This document shows positions 26,331-38,423 of a DNA stretch of 64,000 nt, in pieces. A program made the translations under genes and the position numbers. Origin of the DNA: Scylla paramamosain (taxonomy: Eukaryota > Arthropoda > Malacostraca > Decapoda > Portunidae); NCBI RefSeq assembly GCF_035594125.1, contig NC_087157.1, positions 4,358,501-4,422,500 on the forward strand, written 5' to 3'. The stretch's first letter is position 1, and each line of letters opens with the position of its first letter. A model generated the notes under the pieces. The model was not told where the DNA came from and searched no databases. It saw only the letters and a list, made by a program, of their open reading frames with translations.

Positions 26331-26497
26331 CCCCTCCCCCACATTTTTTTTTTTTTTTGGGGTAAATTACATTAAGTAAGTGATGATATTATGGGAAAAG
26401 TAAAGTAGTTTTGCTATTATTTCTGACAAGCATAGATAGATAGGGAAGCAGATAGATAAATAAAGGGGTAGATGTACTCGTATGTGCTCTTAGTTTC

Positions 26498-26498
<1 letters not shown>

Positions 26499-26563
<65 letters not shown>
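26499..26563. repeat. (CA)n microsatellite
   Basis: A 65-bp CA array. A strong donor look-alike (AACG|GTAAGCATT, 26811) lies downstream, but every frame upstream of it is closed. Confidence 0.95.
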
Positions 26564-26564
<1 letters not shown>

Positions 26565-27129
26565 GGCCCCATAATTATCAACAGGATGGGAACGAACAAG
26601 TTGCGCACTGAGACCAAGCAATTACAGGCGACAAGGAGGGTAGTTAAGATCGTAATGACTCCTCCCTCAGCCCGGCGCTCCTTCAATGACTGTGTTTCCA
26701 TCTCCGCAACTTTTTCCTTCAAGCTGCGACGTTACAGTCAAAATGATGATGGTTGTTGAGGAAAGCCGTGTCTTTAAGTAGAGGCGGCAGGGGAACGGTA
26801 AGCATTGTGCACCAGAAGAGAAATCAGTCAGGTTACTAAGTTTGCGTAGGGGAGCATTAATTTCTACGTATAATTATGGGGAGATGATTTAGCTCAGCAC
26901 GTATAAGTATTTCATATCTGTATCTGATCTATCAAGGAACAAATAAAGCTATTCGCTACTGCTTTCTAGATTTTACCTATTCCTTACAACCTTTACTTTT
27001 TTTTTTTTTCTTCTCAAATCACGTATGAATATCTAAATACCTTTTTACACGGACATATTCGGATTCCTTTTTCATGTTTTCCAGCTAATCTATGTCAACA
27101 AGGACGTTATAATCATAGCATACATAGTA

Positions 27130-27338
27130 CAGTCATGGACAAAAGTCAAGTGACATTCGCACCTATATCCACTGTTTTGCGTCTTCCCTCAATGTTAAGT
27201 CCCTTGATTTGCTGAGAAACTGTCCATTATTATCTGCTTTTGTAAGGACACTGTCAACAGATCAGGACTTGCAACTGAGGCACATGGCTAAAGACAGTGG
27301 ATGTGAGTGAGACACACTGCCACACCTCTGACCATGAC
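27130..27338. mobile_element. Possible mariner-like MITE, 209 bp
   Basis: The left end CAGTCATGGACAAAAGTCA directly follows a TA. The right end, read inverted, is GTCATGGTCA next to a TA. TA flanks and this terminal sequence are typical of Tc1/mariner-type elements, but the shared inverted repeat is only about 10 bp and the ends differ by two bases in register. There is no transposase frame. Confidence 0.3.
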
Positions 27339-27444
27339 TACTTATAATCTACACTACCTCACCCTACAGCACGGGCAGAATGTTGTCAAGTCTCTATCGC
27401 CCACCATGAAATCAAATACTTATAGCCTTGGGTTGTTAGCGTTA

Positions 27445-27512
27445 ACACCACCACCACCACCGCCACCACCACCACCACCACCGCCACCAACGCCGCCGCC
27501 GCCGCCACCAGC
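27445..27512. repeat. (CAC)n / (CGC)n trinucleotide array
   Basis: Imperfect CAC array with CGC interruptions. Confidence 0.9.
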
Positions 27513-27799
27513 ATCCTCATCCATCAGCATCATTACCACAAAATACAACATAACGACCATTAGGGCCAACGATCTCATCACCTTTAATGTCTTCCTCTTA
27601 TTTATTACCGCCATCCACCCATCCACCCCGTCCCCGTGCCCTACCGCCGCCACCACCACGTCCCATCTTCTCCAGACCACTTTGTTCCCACTTAATTAGC
27701 ATCATAAGAGTCCTAGCCGCAGATCATCTTTCACCTGTCTTACGCACCGTCCTACGCGTGAGTAACTACCGCCTCTTGTTTGGCTTGTCTTACCTCCTC

Positions 27800-27866
27800 T
27801 CCTCCTCTCCTCCGGTCCTTCCTTTCCTCTCCTCCTCTCCTTGATGTATTGAAGGTAAGTAAGGTG
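27800..27866 (+). promoter_or_regulatory. Recursive-splice-like motif on the plus strand
   Basis: A 45-bp pyrimidine-rich tract (CCTTTCCTCTCCTCCTCTCC core) ends in TTGAAG|GTAAGTAAGG at 27851-27864, an AG fused to a perfect donor. The opposite strand has its own donor look-alike (GGAG|GTAAGACA, 27793-27800), so the strand is ambiguous. Confidence 0.22.
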
Positions 27867-28019
27867 GGTTTACGTAAGTACCTGTGTTGTTTATAGTTCC
27901 TTACTGTCTCTTCACTTTATCTCTCTACTTCTATTAATATCAAAATATATATGATGGAATTAAGTATATTTGATGTTTGTTTCCTTCCTTCCTCCTTACT
28001 TCATCTTTCTTCTCTACTT

Positions 28020-28310
28020 TCGCCATTTACATTAAAAGTAAATGTTATGACTATTATTATCACTACCATTACACTTTTTTCACCACAGTTCCGTTACTAT
28101 CATCACCATTAACTTCATTATTGCCACCGCTGTCACTCTAGTCACCACTTAAATAATCTTCACGAGGGCTTATACCCATTATTACCATCACTACCATCAT
28201 ACTTTTTCACCATTACCACTATCATTATCATCACATCACCAATGTCACTCTCGCCACCATTTAAATCATCACCAAACACTCTCGCCAACCACAGCGCCAC
28301 GGGGTCAATG
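28020..28310. repeat. Degenerate tandem duplication, period about 112 bp
   Basis: TGTCACTCTAGTCACCACTT (28131) and TGTCACTCTCGCCACCATTT (28243) mark two copies of an ATC/ACC-rich unit that also share an ACTACCAT...ACTTTTTTCACCA block. Confidence 0.65.
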
Positions 28311-28341
28311 TCACTGCCAAGGTGCAAGTGTCATCATCCAT

Positions 28342-28344
<3 letters not shown>

Positions 28345-28412
<68 letters not shown>
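28345..28412. repeat. (CT)n microsatellite
   Basis: A 68-bp CT array followed by 250 bp of TCC/TTC-rich spacer. Confidence 0.96.
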
Positions 28413-28414
<2 letters not shown>

Positions 28415-28679
28415 GTCTTCTCATCTTCCTCCTTCTGTCCCTTCTTCATTCCTCCTCTTTCTGTTCATCTTTATTCCTCCTCCTTCTGGCCCTTTCATTC
28501 CTTCTTCAGTGCTCTCTCCTTAATTCCTCCTTCATTCTCTCCCTCCTTCAGCCTTCCTTTCATTCTTGCGCCTTCCATCACCTCCATTTCTTCATTCTTC
28601 CTTCATTCCTCCTCCTTCAGTTCCCAGTTCATTCCCCAACCTCCCTCACCATCCCAAACACTCCACACTCTGCATCCAT

Positions 28680-31180
28680 CCTCACCCACATTCATCCTTC
28701 TCCAAGTTTCAAGCGAGGCTGACACCCGGAACACAAACCGTGACGTGAAAGTTGGCCCAGGCGAACAAAGAACACCAAATCCAGTGCTGGTCGAGGCGCC
28801 TTTCCGACACCAACGCACTGACCTACCATCCAGCCATCCAACCAAGCAACCTCTACACCTCATCTGCTTTCCAACCCCCATCCCGAGTCCCGCCGCCTGA
28901 TTTCAACTCCTCGTACTCGTAAATATATATATAGTGGACCAAGAGCTCGTAAAACTGGATGATATAACTGCGATTTCGAAAAGTTAGTTCGGCAGAAAAA
29001 TCTGATTGTATCCTTTTTTGTCAAGGGTTGAAGCAAAAAGTGGTTTTACTCTTTTTTATTTCAATCTTTTTTTTTTTTTTTTTCGAGGGTATTGGAGAGA
29101 GGGGGTGAGGTATTAAGGTGTCACGGTACATATACTATCTGAGCCCTGACGCGTGAGACGAGGGTGGTGTGTGTTGTGAGGGAGGGAGGGGAAGTGTGCC
29201 TGTCTGGTGGTGAATGGCTGGGTGAGTTAAGAGGCTGAAGGAAATAAACGCATGTGAGAGTCCCGCCGTCACGTTAAAATCCAGTGACATTTATGAAAGT
29301 CTGTGTGTGCGGCGGCGGGGCGTGATGCGTGTGACAATGACAACTGAGGGAAAAAAGAAAAAGAAAACATCTACAATTCGCTGAGCAGTGGATGGCCTTG
29401 GCTACACTATCTCCTTCCGAACAAGTGGTATCTTTTTTTTCCCCTCTGGTAGCAAAAAAAATGAGACCGTTCTTTATTTCCCAGTACCTGATATATCACG
29501 TCAACATTACAAATAAGAGCTGTATCATAAATGCCACTGTTTTAAATATGCAGTGATCCAATCATCTTTATCTTCTATATGCTATATACAAACTAATATA
29601 ATCATCATATCTTCTGCGTGCCATACACAAATATACATAAATAACTAATCTTATGTACGTACACAAAAATCAACACATTTTCAGCCTTTTACCAGAAACT
29701 AACACAATCGAGCTCTCTTCTGCCAGTTATGTACAAACTAACAAAAAAAAAAAAATTCTGCCTGCTGTATATACGAGTAAGTACAGCGTCTGGCATTGCA
29801 TTAAACAGAGAAAGAAAAATGGATGGGGGAGATGCAGGAGAGCAGCGCAGCCTTTATACACCTGCAGGGGATGAGGAGACACAGGTCACTCACATCACAA
29901 TCCTCTTTCAGTGATCCCCGTTCTCTGCGCCCCGCCCTTCGCCCCAAGTCCTCCTGAGTGCTTGTGGCGAGTGTGTCCGTCTCTCAGCCTGCCTAGACCC
30001 TCGCTGCCTCCCGCCCCAAACAGGCACGCCATGTGGGGTCCCTGCTGTCCCCTCCCCCCACCTCCCACTCCAGGATTAACGGAGTTCTCGTTTGCCCCCA
30101 ACAGACAACAGGTCATCGCCGGAGGTTCGATCCCACAGGTTCCTGATCCTATTAAGATCATAGGATAATAGGATACTGAAGATTATTTTTCCTTGGGCTG
30201 TAATTCTCAACTGTGCTTGATCTTCTTGCGGTCAGATGTATTTACATTTTTCCCCCTTTACAAGTTTTTGTTCTATTATGAATTTAACATCGCACAATAA
30301 ATTCATTTTATCGTCTAGCTATCCACTGCCAAGTATACTCGTATATTATCATTATCATTATTATCACCAACACAATAACCTTCTATCATTACCATCATCA
30401 TTATCACCACTAGTACAGCACACTAAACACCGTCAGCGTGGAGACACCGCGGGATGGTGCCTCTCTGCTCTGTGTGCTGCCAGCAGTGGGGTCTCGGGAG
30501 GTCAAGGGCTGACACTCGCCTGCCGCTTTCCCCGAGCACGGCGTAGTCAACTTGTCCACCCGAGCGTGGACAGTGTCGGCGGGAGGCAGCCCTCGTGCCC
30601 TTAGAAACCCTTTCCCTCCATATCCTTCCATTCCTCTCCTATTCTTTTTTTTTTCTCTCTCTCTCTTTTTAAGTCGTTCCGCTTAACTGGCTAATATAAG
30701 ATACTTTTTCTGCAACTCGGTGCCTGTGCTGATGCTGTAATCATGATTACCTGTCACGGTAATGATTTTTTCTTTCTTTTTCATCAGCCTACAAGATGAT
30801 CGCTGTAGGACAAAGGTCTCTCTCAGTGACAGGGGCACGGCCAGGCGTCAATCCCTACACCTCCACTAGGTGGGGCGTCTTGACGGGGCTGCAGGAGAGT
30901 AGCCGGAGGGATTGCCGGGTTACAAGGTCACAATTCTTCGGCTTATGTTCCTTATCTATTCACAGTCAGATGGAGAGGCCCTGCAGCGTGAAAGGAGACA
31001 AGCCCAAATGCATACATTAATTACATACAAACATACAAACATGTACCAACATAAACATACCCACAAAACACCCCGAACCTCCGACACTAAACCTGTAAGT
31101 GATCGAGGCAAGAGATACAAATACTGACACAAAGAAGAAATCACCCTCCGGAATGTGTCACACGGCCCAGCACAGCCGCC
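28680..31180. other. Repeat-poor, partly GC-rich stretch
   Basis: The longest part of the window without a large microsatellite. 29880-30160 and 30400-30620 are GC-rich with open frames on both strands and no recognised domain. GGTTCGATCCC at 30126 matches a tRNA/SINE B-box, but no A-box or cloverleaf stem fits around it. A fair plus acceptor (CAATCCTCTTTCAG) lies at 29911. The low repeat content makes this a plausible neighbourhood for real exons. Confidence 0.5.
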
Positions 31181-31186
31181 ACTCAC

Positions 31187-31306
31187 CCTCCCAGGCCAGA
31201 CAGCCGCGTGGGGGGTGCCCTGCGTGAAGGCATGGTGATCTTGTTTGGGTGATACAGAGAAGCGGAATTTCCGGTCCCCACCTGCCCCATTCTGCATCGT
31301 GGGGTA
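31187..31306 (-). CDS. Candidate 120-bp internal exon (hypothetical protein)
   Basis: On the minus strand the acceptor GGCCAGCACCCCCCTCCAG has a solid pyrimidine tract and the donor AGG|GTGAGTGGC is near consensus. The 120 bp between them contain no stop in any frame. Phase 0 reads YPTMQNGAGGDRKFRFSV and continues to AAVWPGR; phase 2 contains GNSASLYHPNKITMPSRRAP. Third-position GC is about 70% in phase 0 and 64% in phase 2, so composition does not decide. No family recognised. The exon length preserves frame, and the segment sits in the GC-richer repeat-poor zone. With the 58.8-kb and 10.3-kb segments it forms a phase-0 series on one strand. Confidence 0.4.
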
Positions 31307-31557
31307 CTGGAGGGGGGTGCTGGCCGTAGCCTCACCCTACTGCGACCTCCTGTGCTTGGACTTTCCTATCGCGCCAAGACATCGCAAGTACAGTCACTCA
31401 GAAAACAACTTTCCTTTTACTCTCCCAACGTCACTTTCATTCCCTTAACTCCCAACTCCCTTTCACCTTTCGTTTTCTGATTCTACTCCATCCCTAATCT
31501 AAGCTTTACATCTTTCGCGTCCTCCTCCTCGTTCTCCTCCTCTTCACGGGCGTTCTC

Positions 31558-31884
31558 AGATGACCTTAAGAGGGCGGCGCCAGGGACAAAGGCCTGGGAG
31601 GGTCGCTGCTAGGCTGGAGATAAAGCCTCCTTAATGGCATGTTGGCGCACCTCCCGGACATTGTGGCCTCTGAAGACCCCTGCTGCGCCTACACGACCCG
31701 CGCGGCGCCAGGTACTCACGGCCGGGAGCCTCAGGTAGCGGCGGGTATATCACAGGACGCGACCAATTCACCGCCACTCACTGAGGATCCTCGAGCTTAT
31801 TGGCTGTGTGGAGGGTCGCGGGTGGGCGGTGTGGGTGTCAGAGTGAGAAGCAGAGAACCAGTGACGGGAGTGATTGGGAAATGA
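31558..31884 (+). other. GC-rich open frames opposite the exon zone, unassigned
   Basis: A plus frame with ATG at 31639 stays open for 81 codons (MLAHLPDIVASEDPCCAY...). It is preceded by a good acceptor look-alike (CTCTTCACGGGCGTTCTCAG|ATG at 31559). A donor look-alike (CGCCAG|GTACTCACG) interrupts it at 31711, and the minus strand has GTGAGTACC at the same place. I see no domain and cannot choose between these readings. Confidence 0.25.
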
Positions 31885-32200
31885 ATGGAAAAATACGAGG
31901 AATATTGATGGTAAGGGTAAGATATGGGAAATAGAAAATAAGATATGCTGGTGTGTGTGTGTGTGTGTGTGTATGTGTGTGTATGTGTGTGTGTGTGAAG
32001 GAAGGAAGGAAGGAAGGAGGAATTGAAGAGTCAGTGATGGAAGTGATGTGGAAAGAAATGTGATAAGGAGGGGAAAGAAGGAAGGAATATTGGAGGTAAA
32101 GATAAAGGATTAGAAAATTATAAGATATGCAGGTGTGTTTGTCAGTGAAGGAAGAAAGAAGGTTTTAGGGAGTTCGTAATGGGAGAGATGGGGAGAAAAG
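31850..32200. repeat. Degenerate tandem duplication (about 183 bp) with an embedded (GT)n
   Basis: AAGATATGC at 31939 and 32122, preceded in both copies by CAGTGA(C/T)GG-AGTGAT and GGAATATTG-GGTAA, shows two copies of one unit. A (GT)n run (31951-31996) has expanded only in the first copy. Confidence 0.65.
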
Positions 32201-32397
32201 AAAAGAAATGAGGTGAAAAACTGGAGTAAGATGAAACCAACGAACGAATCTGGGAGGAAAAGATGGCTGATGGGGAGACTGAAGAAAAAATGTAAACTGT
32301 CGCAACGATGGATACTTGAATCTGAAGAGGAATAAAGGCACAGACGCAATAAAAGGAAAACAACAACAACACACGAGGAAAAAGCAACAAAATAAAA

Positions 32398-32525
32398 ACG
32401 AATATGAAAATCTTAACAAGTTATTTTCTTCCTCGTCTCTTCCTAACCTAACAAAATAATCAGAAATATGAAAATCGTAACAAGTTATGTTCCTCTTCAT
32501 CTCCTTCTAATCTAACTCCGTCATC
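32398..32525. repeat. Tandem duplication, period about 64 bp
   Basis: AATATGAAAATC(T/G)TAACAAGTTAT repeats at 32401 and 32465, each followed by TTCTTC/CTCTTC...CTAA. 32540-33480 after it is C-rich then mixed spacer, with a short CAA run near 33137. Confidence 0.75.
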
Positions 32526-33487
32526 TCTTTCCTCTTTTTCCCTCCCTTGTACTTCCTCCCTGACCACCTCGAGTGTCGTGCCGGCAAGTTTTCCCCCTCC
32601 CCCTCCCCCTCCCCGCTTCACCTAAATGCCCCATCCCCCCGCCCCCCGCCGCCACTCCAGATACCAGCGATAAGACTGCTTGAAGTAAAAATGCACTTGG
32701 CAGATTGATGTTCAAAGATTTCAGATAGCTTATCACAACAGCTTCTTCCTGTTTGCCTTGCCGCCGCTCCCTCCTCCTCCTCCTCCTCCTCCTCCCTAAC
32801 GGCTTCCACTCAGCTTATTACTTTCTTTAAGGACTCCTTCTCCCTGGTTATTCTCATCTTGATACGTGCTCGTATACTTGAGAGTCTGGCCATCAAGTCC
32901 TCCTCGCAGCGGACGACAAATACAGCACTAAATGTGAACCGAAGACCATTTTAAAAAGTGATGACTGATGTAGTGCGTGTAGCTCACAAGTACTGTTTAT
33001 AACCACATACATACATACACACAGACAAACAGACGGGCATACAGACATCAAGACAGACAAACAAACACACAGACAAAGTCCTTCTAAGGAACAATGATAA
33101 AGAAAAACAGTTAAAGAGGAGAAAAATAAATCAACAACAACAACAACAACAGTCCAATAAAAATGATGAGTGAGCGAAGGGCGGGAACGTAGAGGGCAAT
33201 GAGCGGGAAGATGGCGGGAAGATGGAGGAGGGAGTGGAGAGGAACATCATAAGGTGGCGTTCAAATGGCGGTACCTTTTCTTCTCTCAGTTAAATAATCC
33301 CTGAAGCGACATTAGCGTATATTAAAGGTAAATTAAGATAACGGGGGAGATAACGGCAGATAAAGCGTTACATAAAGAAGAGATCTGGAGTTTTTACACG
33401 ACATTAAGAAATAAAACAGTGATATACTCGTATATTTGGTTTTATGGGGATGAAGACAGAGATGAAAGTTGTGGGTGTTTGTTTATG

Positions 33488-33489
<2 letters not shown>

Positions 33490-33574
<85 letters not shown>
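33490..33574. repeat. (GA)n microsatellite
   Basis: An 85-bp GA array. 33575-34300 after it is A/G-rich spacer with no supported gene. Confidence 0.97.
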
Positions 33575-33577
<3 letters not shown>

Positions 33578-34301
33578 AAGAAAAAGGGGCGGTGGCAGGA
33601 GTGAGGGAGGCCATTCCCTAGATACACGGGGACATGAAGGGGATCAGCTGATAAGGTAACAGTTACAGGGACCTTCCCGCCCATACACCTCCATTAATTG
33701 TCCTGCAGGTGGTGGGGACAGAGGGAGGGTGACCGCAGAGGTGAAAGGGGGGACGGAGAACAAAAGAGAGGGACCAGGGAAGTGAAACGGAGGAGGGAAA
33801 GGTGATACAGGTGAAGAGACGCAAGGAAGTGAAGGGAAAGGAACTGAAAATTGAAATAGATTGAGTTATAACATTGTCAGGTCATGCGGCGCCGGGTTGG
33901 GTTACGGAAATGCGCTCCCACTGAGAAACTGCCGTGAGCGTTTTCTTGGCGAGCGAGCAGCAGGAGTAATGGAAGCGGAAGGGAGTGAAAGGCAGGTGAA
34001 AAAAGGTCATGACAATAAGGAGAGAATGATATTAAAGAGGAAAAAGGAGATATAAAAAGGAATAAAAAAAAAGAGGGAACTAAAGAGTTAAAAACAAAAC
34101 AAAGGGAAGAGAAAGAAATAGAAGGAGCGAGTGATGGATGAGAGGATATGATAAGGTTTGATAATGAAGGAGGAGAAAGGCAAGGCGGAGAGTCATCGGG
34201 GTAAGGAAGAGTGGATGGAAGGGAAAGAAATATGAGAAAATAGCCTGAAATTTACGAGGTTTGATTAGATGTGAGAAACTTAGGACAGCAGGAAGTGAGT
34301 G

Positions 34302-34304
<3 letters not shown>

Positions 34305-34392
<88 letters not shown>

Positions 34393-34412
34393 CATACTCA
34401 CAGAAAAAAAAC

Positions 34413-34451
<39 letters not shown>

Positions 34452-34458
34452 ACACACA
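34305..34458. repeat. (GA)n and (CA)n arrays
   Basis: GA at 34305-34390, then CA at 34414-34458 with one interruption. ACACAACAC-type units follow to 34530. Confidence 0.95.
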
Positions 34459-34582
34459 GCCAACACTCCTCTTGCTCCCCGACACACAATAACACACAAC
34501 ACCACAAAACAACACAACACAACACAACACTCACGTCCCTGCAGCAGCACCACCACCATCACCAGGTAAGGGGATCACTGGA

Positions 34583-34616
34583 ACTCACCTGGAAGCAAGA
34601 AAGAAAGAAATAAATA
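34583..34616 (-). promoter_or_regulatory. Recursive-splice-like motif, minus strand
   Basis: Read on the minus strand, TTATTTCTTTCTTTCTTGC-TTCCAG is joined directly to GTGAGTTCC: a full polypyrimidine tract, CAG acceptor and consensus donor with no bases between (junction at 34588/34589). This is the textbook layout of a ratchet site in a long intron. It lies between the minus-strand exon candidates at 31.2 kb and 38.9 kb, which is where such a site would be useful. It is not built from a single dinucleotide array. Function is inference. Confidence 0.4.
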
Positions 34617-34839
34617 ACCTCCTGTCGACTTGGAAATGGCTTAAAAATAACAATAATCAGCGGACAGCACAATGGGGCAGGTTTCAGGGAGGAAGGGAAA
34701 CCCGAGGGTGACCTGCCGGGGCTTGCGGGTCTGCGGGGTCACCGGGACACATTACTGAGGCTTTGAATGTTGAGGTGGTGGAGGATGGCACCGGTGACCT
34801 ACTGTGTGCCTGTGAAGAGCGGAGGCGCAGGGAAGGCTA

Positions 34840-35600
34840 GATGTTTTGTTATGTTTATGTAAGGAAAGTAAAGGAAGTGCACGAGGAAGGAAAGGTGAAG
34901 GGAAAGAGGAATGGAAATGCTTTGGAAAATATATTGAAATGAACAACAAAGGGAAGAAAAGTAAAAGAAGAGCAAAAGGAAAAATAATGTAGAGTAAGGA
35001 TGAAAAGATTTTAGAAAACATACTGAGGTAAATAAAAAACGAAAGCTAGAAAGACATATATATATTTTATGGAAGGAGATTAAAGGAAGGGCAAAAAAGA
35101 GAGAAAAGTGTAGAAAATAATGAAAAGGTTTTTTAAATAAACTGAAATTATTAAGAAATTAAGAAAGATAGGAATGTTTCATGAAAGAAAATTAAAGCAA
35201 GGGAACGAGAAAAAAAGACGTAAAAAAAAAAGAGATTACACGGATATAGATAAGAAATTAGAATGAATAAGGAATGAAAGTGTAAAGAAAAACAGAGCAA
35301 GGAAAAGAACAGCATGCAAAACAAAAGGAATTAAGGAAACTAAGATAAAGAATTTAGTTAAAACCGAAACGTAAGAATGCAAGTTATTGTAGGAACTTAA
35401 GGAAAACAGAAATGGAGAAAAGACACAATGAAAATGAAGAAAGACGAAAATACAAAAGGATCAGATAAAGAAGAGATGAACTTGGAGAAAGGCGGATATT
35501 GGAGTGAAGAAAAAAATAGTAACGATAAAGGCGGAACGAACGATTAGAAACAGAAAATTAAGAACAGGGAAAATAGAAAGAGGGCAGGAGATTAAATAAG
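34840..35600. repeat. A/G-rich degenerate tandem repeats
   Basis: Several diverged copies of a roughly 105-125-bp unit containing AAGGAAG(G/A)GCAAAA and AAAAG(A/G)TTTT(A/G)(G/A)AAA-CATACTGA. Units are visible near 34860, 34975, 35080 and 35180, and the pattern fades toward 35600. No coding signal. Confidence 0.55.
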
Positions 35601-35696
35601 ATTAAAGAAAAACGAGGAGGAATGGAAGGAATTCAAGGTGCGCCGGATAGAAGCGATAACAGAGTGAAAATGTAAGTAATGATAAAAGAACTACTA

Positions 35697-35765
35697 ACAA
35701 TACTATTACTACTACTAATCCTACTGCTGCTACTACTACTACTACTACTAATAATAATAATAATG

Positions 35766-35844
<79 letters not shown>

Positions 35845-35866
35845 TAATAATAACGAATAATTTCTT

Positions 35867-35929
<63 letters not shown>
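35697..35929. repeat. (ACT)n, (ATA)n and (CA)n arrays
   Basis: ACT-type units to 35750, ATA/TAA at about 35749-35853, then CA at 35868-35929. Confidence 0.94.
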
Positions 35930-36173
35930 GTCAATGAACCAACACCAATGTGAAAAGTTATAAAAAAAAAAAAAGTATTTATTTACATGCACAAAGGCGA
36001 GAAAACAATGAGTCTTCTTGAAAAAATTGGTGCGTTCTGTTTCACTTTAGGACGAACAAAGGTGTATACAAGCAGGGCGAGATACTGTGTTGTGTTGTTG
36101 CCATGATACCACCACACAATGGGGTGCTCTTGTACTGGTTGTTGACATGTTACAGAGACGCAGAACAACAGCA

Positions 36174-36481
36174 ACAGCAACAACAACAACAACAACAACA
36201 GTAACGCCAACAAGATACACAATAACAATGAATGCTATTTTGTTTATTTTTCTTTTGGTTTGTTTTGACTGACTTATTTTTCATTTAGTTTTATTCTGAT
36301 TTGTTTTCTTGTTTTTTTAATCTTCATTTATTTGTTTTGTTTATTCATATTTATTCAGTTTATTTTTTTACCTTTGTATTTTTTTTATATTTGTTTGTCT
36401 TATTCATATACTTATTCACTTTTTTTTATTTACCTTTTGTTATTTTTATTTTCTATAACAAACAAGAGAGACTGAAATATA

Positions 36482-36563
<82 letters not shown>

Positions 36564-36564
36564 C
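36174..36564. repeat. (CAA)n and (CAG)n(CAA)n arrays with T-rich spacer
   Basis: (CAA)n at 36174-36203 and (CAG)n(CAA)n at 36481-36564, with very T-rich DNA between. A perfect minus donor look-alike (AAAAG|GTAAGTTTTT, 36588-36599) and a plus one (TGTAG|GTAAGAAAG, 36645) flank the array without acceptors. 36640-37000 is A/G-rich. Confidence 0.9.
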
Positions 36565-37134
36565 GGTAGCTCTCGAAAAAATAGAAGGCAAAAACTTACC
36601 TTTTTTCTTTTTTTTTTCTTCCAATTGCAATAACACAAGACGAAATGTAGGTAAGAAAGAAAGAAATTATGAAAAGAAATAAAGGGAAAAAGAAAAGGGG
36701 AGAAAAAACTGCTAAACCTTGATGGAAGAATGATAAAAAGAAAAATAATGATAAATAGAGGAAAAAGGCAGGGATACTGGGAAAAGAAATAAAGAAGTGA
36801 AAAGAGGGAAGGGGGAAAGAGTAAAAGAAAGGAAGAAAGAGGAGGGGAGGAGAGAAAGGAAAGGGAAAGGGAAAAGGAATGAAGAAATGGAAAAGGGACA
36901 GCAGGAATAGCAAGCCAGAAGGAAAAAAAAAGGAAAAAAAGAAAGAAAAGGAAAGAAAGGACGCGAAAGAGAGGAAGAGAATGAATCAATAAAGAGAAAC
37001 AAATGAGGAAAAACCTTCTACATCAACTTCCAAACACTCACAACCTCACACAAACTCACAATGACAGGCAGACGCACGCTGAGGACGATACTCTTCACTG
37101 CTAATCTCTCTCTCTCTCTCTCTCTTATCTCCAG

Positions 37135-37188
37135 GACGCGATAATGTTTCCCCTTTCATGCAGCGATAGCCGTCCTGATAACTGGCAG
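37135..37188 (+). CDS. Candidate 54-bp internal exon, plus strand
   Basis: A strong acceptor ((CT)n-TTATCTCCAG) and a good donor (GGCAG|GTAACTTAC) enclose 18 codons open only in phase 0: DAIMFPLSCSDSRPDNWQ. The other two frames contain stops. No domain recognised. It can be joined in phase to the 46.4-kb and 47.3-kb candidates on the same strand. The acceptor depends on a CT microsatellite, so caution is needed. Confidence 0.28.
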
Positions 37189-37362
37189 GTAACTTACATA
37201 TTCCTGGTGCTGGGATCAGGGAGGCTATGTACTTAGACGTTCAACACAGCGAGTTTCTATGAGTAGCAGAATAAATTTGATCCTAAGTAGCTAAGTGCTT
37301 TCTGCTTTGTTGGAAGTATTAGAAGTTAAGTGATATTCGTGTGTGCTGTAATTTAAAAGCGT

Positions 37363-37425
<63 letters not shown>
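37363..37425. repeat. (CA)n microsatellite
   Basis: A 63-bp CA array. 37430-38330 after it is unique spacer with short open frames and no recognised gene. Confidence 0.95.
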
Positions 37426-37427
<2 letters not shown>

Positions 37428-38329
37428 ATAAACCGTGAATTATGTATACGGGCAAGTTGTTGTAATGTTGAAATCCATCACAGGTCTGCAATTATTCATG
37501 TCACAAACCCCCGAAGCTACGAGACAGCGTCATTCCCTTCCTCTCTTCATGAAAGGGATGCAACATTGCGTTTTTCTTCAGTTTTGAATCAGGTAGACCA
37601 TTACTGTCACTCCCATTACCTTGCCACAGATTGCTATCAGGCAAGCTTGCTAAAGTCATTCATATTTCGTGACCGTCATGTCACGCATACGCCTTTTACA
37701 GCAAGTACCGAGTGACCTGAGACGAAGATTTCAATCACTATTTGCCGCTCTTGGTGAATAGCAAACTGGGACAGTGGTTACATAAAACTTTACAACAATG
37801 GAAAGTAAAAGTCAAGATCAGATGTGGACTGCTTGCAGCGATCATTTCATATGTATTAATCAGTTTTTTTTTTTTTATAATGATAAGATTTGTTGGCAAT
37901 CTCCACATAAAACCTTATCAGCGGATCTGAGGACTTTGGTTGAAAGAAAACACTACTACACACAGTGGTTGTGATTGCGACAGTTTAATTTAACTACTCC
38001 CTATGACTGAACATTGCCACATTAACACATATTGGAACTAACTACATACTGTACATGAAAATAATAACACGTCCAACTGGAAACTCATGGATATCCTCGC
38101 TCAATATCAAGCTTCAGCAAATCACGAGATTTAGGTTCAGGTGAGGAAGTGAAGCTGTTCAAGAGGGGCACAGGTGGCAGACTGACAAGGAATGGTGATG
38201 TTATCAAGGGAGTGATACGCGGCCTTGCTCCCTGTTGCCCTGACCGTGATCTGCGCCTTGAGCCTCTGCATCCGCCCTGCTTCCCTCGATATGACAGGAA
38301 GGTAGAAGGTGAGAGGAAAAGGAAGACGT

Positions 38330-38336
<7 letters not shown>

Positions 38337-38415
<79 letters not shown>
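38337..38415. repeat. (TG)n microsatellite
   Basis: A 79-bp TG array. Confidence 0.96.

Positions 38416-38423
<8 letters not shown>

Noticed and set aside
27854..27864. Perfect donor GAAG|GTAAGTAAGG as the end of a coding exon
   Set aside because: The sequence before it is a pyrimidine tract rather than an exon, and the opposite strand also has a donor at the same place.
30115..30150. GGTTCGATCCC as part of a tRNA gene or SINE
   Set aside because: No A-box at the expected distance, the T-arm stem does not pair, and no cloverleaf can be drawn.
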